A stretch of 53,466 nucleotides of DNA from Acidobacteriaceae bacterium (GTDB taxonomy: Bacteria > Acidobacteriota > Terriglobia > Terriglobales > Acidobacteriaceae): positions 1 to 53,466 of the forward strand of contig PLXE01000046.1 in the NCBI GenBank assembly GCA_003151335.1, written 5' to 3'. Shown one piece after another: positions 51,899-53,466 of the stretch. Position 1 is the stretch's first letter. The number at the start of each line of letters is the position of its first letter. A program made the position numbers and the translations under genes. The notes beneath the pieces were generated by a model. That model was not told where the DNA came from and did not search any database. It saw nothing but the letters and a program-made list of their open reading frames with translations.

Positions 51899-52978
51899 TT
51901 ATTTCCCGCTGAGCGCGCGAACGTCTCCCGAAAGCACGGTGCGCAGACCCGACTCGGTGCGCACCAGCAGAAAGCCGCGATCGTCAAGCCCTTCCGTGAC
52001 CCCGACATAACCGCCGCCACTCGCTTCAACGTGCACCTGACGCGAGCGGGCATACGAGGAGCGCTCTTCGAACCTGCGCAGGATGGAAGAGCGTGCCGTT
52101 TGGCCGCCTTGCGTGAGCTTGCGGTACTCGCTGTCGAGGGATTTTAGCAGAGCCGCGGCCAGTTCGACGCGCGACCAGGTGCGCCCGCTCTCCATACGCA
52201 GCGATGTCGCAATCGGTTCCAGCTCGCCCGCGAACGATGCCTGGTTGACGTTGATCCCGATGCCGACCACCACGTAGTGCACCCGTGTCGGCTCGGAATT
52301 CATCTCGGTCAGGATGCCGCAAAACTTTCGCTCACCCAGCAGGGCGTCGTTGGGCCAGCGCAGATCGGGATGCAAGCCGGTGGCTTGTTCCACCGCTTCC
52401 GCCACGGCGATGCCGGCGATCAGCGAGAGCATCAAGGCATCCGCCGGTGACAAGACCGGCCGCAGCACCACCGAGCAGTAGATGCCCACTGACTGCGCCG
52501 ACTCCCAGCTGTGGCCGGCGCGTCCACGTCCGGCGGTCTGCTCCTCGGCCAGGAAGACAGCGCCTTCCGGCTCACCGTCGCTCGCCGCTTGCATCGCCGT
52601 CACATTGGTTGAGCCAATGCGGAAGTAATGATGAATGCGCGAGGCGAAGATGGTCCCCTTTAGCATTGGGCTCAGGATGTCGGGGAGCAGAAGGTCGGGC
52701 ACAGTTTCCAGTTGATAGCCGGTAGCGGGATGACCCGTGATCTGGAGGCCCATCTCGCGCAGATGCTGCACCGCGCGCCACACTTCGGAGCGGGTAGTGC
52801 CCAGCTCTTCGGCAATGCGCGTGCCGCTGATGACGACCGTCGCGTTGTCGCTGAGCAGGCGCACAATGCGGCCCAGGCGCGCGTCGGTAGAACCGTCGGG
52901 CGGCAGGTCGGTGCGGGTTGGCGCGGTTCGGGCGATACAACGATTATGCGCGAACGGGGGAAGATTGGGTAGGATCAC
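51899..52978 (-). CDS. birA: Biotin--protein ligase BirA
   Basis: 359 residues. The N-terminal helix-turn-helix (about 30-100: GTRIAEELGTTRSEVWRAVQHLREMGLQITGHPATGYQL) is the DNA-binding domain of the bifunctional ligase/repressor. The catalytic domain has FRIGSTNVTAMQAA, EEQTAGRGRAGHSW with the biotinyl-AMP-binding GRGR motif, and RWPNDALLGERKFCGILTEM with the catalytic lysine region. A C-terminal SH3-like domain ends the protein. It biotinylates acetyl-CoA carboxylase and probably represses biotin genes, none of which are in the window. Start set at 52978, though a shorter start would also keep the HTH. Confidence 0.94.
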   Translation of the reverse strand: MILPNLPPFAHNRCIARTAPTRTDLPPDGSTDARLGRIVRLLSDNATVVISGTRIAEELGTTRSEVWRAVQHLREMGLQITGHPATGYQLETVPDLLLPDILSPMLKGTIFASRIHHYFRIGSTNVTAMQAASDGEPEGAVFLAEEQTAGRGRAGHSWESAQSVGIYCSVVLRPVLSPADALMLSLIAGIAVAEAVEQATGLHPDLRWPNDALLGERKFCGILTEMNSEPTRVHYVVVGIGINVNQASFAGELEPIATSLRMESGRTWSRVELAAALLKSLDSEYRKLTQGGQTARSSILRRFEERSSYARSRQVHVEASGGGYVGVTEGLDDRGFLLVRTESGLRTVLSGDVRALSGK

Positions 52979-52999
52979 TTGTGATATGGCGATTTATCG

Positions 53000-53293
53000 T
53001 CAGTTGGACAATTCACGAGCTACTTGAACGCGATTGCGCGTCATCTGCCGGAAGGTCTCCACTAGCACACCGACCATCGCATACGTAGCAGCGTTCGCAG
53101 CAATAACCCAATAAAAACGTAGGTCGTGATGAAGAAAGAAGCTGGCAAATACGACGGGTTGAGATAGGCGAGCAAGCATCCACAGAATCGGTTGATTTGA
53201 GATTATTGGCAGAGCAGTTGGATAGAGGTAAATTGCCCAAAAGGCCGCAACGAGAAAACCCACGCCAGCCCACATCGCAATTCGACGTTTCAT
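53000..53293 (-). CDS. Small membrane protein of unknown function (97 aa)
   Basis: ATG 53293 (MKRRIAMWAG) is preceded by AGAGGTGGC, better placed than the longer start at 53308; 97 residues. Two or three transmembrane helices are visible (about 6-22, 35-52 and 60-80), followed by a basic tail (QMTRNRVQVA). It is probably an inner-membrane protein with an exposed C-terminus. I do not recognise a family. It lies immediately upstream of birA on the same strand, with a gap of about 20 bases, so it may share its transcript. Confidence 0.62.
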   Translation of the reverse strand: MKRRIAMWAGVGFLVAAFWAIYLYPTALPIISNQPILWMLARLSQPVVFASFFLHHDLRFYWVIAANAATYAMVGVLVETFRQMTRNRVQVARELSN

Positions 53294-53466
53294 GCTGCCA
53301 CCTCTCACTGACCCGAATGATACGCCAATTCCAAGGGTCTCCCGGTGAAACTTCCGTAAACAGATGGGATGAGAAGGCCGGTCTCCGACGGGCCGCTGTA
53401 CGCTCCCAAGTTATCGACGCGCTCGAAGCACAGCTTGACCCCCATCGTTCCTCTGGCTAAAGTCTT

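Overview
The window looks like a piece of a Gram-negative, GC-rich chromosome, most probably from Acidobacteriota (Terriglobia-like). I infer this from the mix of Kdo/heptose LPS genes, a PEP-CTERM protein, secreted He_PIG-type proteins with TPCRVxDTR repeats, a CHAD-HD fusion, co-occurring GlnRS and GatB, and a transposase type and hairpin repeats that I associate with that phylum. No rRNA gene, complete tRNA or CRISPR array is visible.

Left part (1 to about 6,680): accessory and eroded DNA. It holds the N-terminal end of a transposase/integrase cut by the window edge, an Nramp-type transporter broken by one in-frame amber codon, a tiny cysteine-rich metallothionein-like gene, a two-BON-domain lipoprotein, a decayed response regulator, an IS91-like transposase remnant, a membrane protein with a likely 5' frameshift, and a 73-residue orphan with two terminators. 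It ends at 6683-6727 with the 3' 45 bases of a tRNA (anticodon CAT) whose 5' half is missing. This is the classic scar of site-specific integration and suggests that the left part is an integrated element while host chromosome begins to the right.

Right part (6,700 to 53,466): mostly core genes in short operons. They include a B12-binding radical SAM enzyme, CHAD-HD, htpX, glgC, the large subunit of methylmalonyl-CoA mutase, a 1135-residue secreted repeat protein, a MerR regulator divergent from a TMTC-like glycosyltransferase with TPRs, OsmC, ispD-ispF, a PEP-CTERM protein, glnS, gltX, a split DsbD operon (ccdA-tlpA-dsbD alpha), a FAH-family enzyme, gatB, a higBA toxin-antitoxin pair, an LPS inner-core operon (waaA-lpxK-hldA-hldC-waaC, then an isoprenylcysteine methyltransferase-like gene and a DUF3108 gene), comEC, rlmD, coaX and birA. 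In the LPS operon four of the six junctions are GTGA stop/start overlaps, so translation is probably coupled.

The most unusual non-coding signal is a set of short perfect hairpins between genes whose stems differ from copy to copy but whose centre stays CTTCAG, CTGAAG or CTTTAG (12312-12479, 26204-26382, 50224-50243). Alongside them are three families of snap-back palindromes whose arms are made of short near-tandem units (11567-11668, 14780-14830, and the CTCCGTG pair at 23599-23662 and 31161-31228). All identifications are from reading the sequence and family knowledge; no database search was possible.
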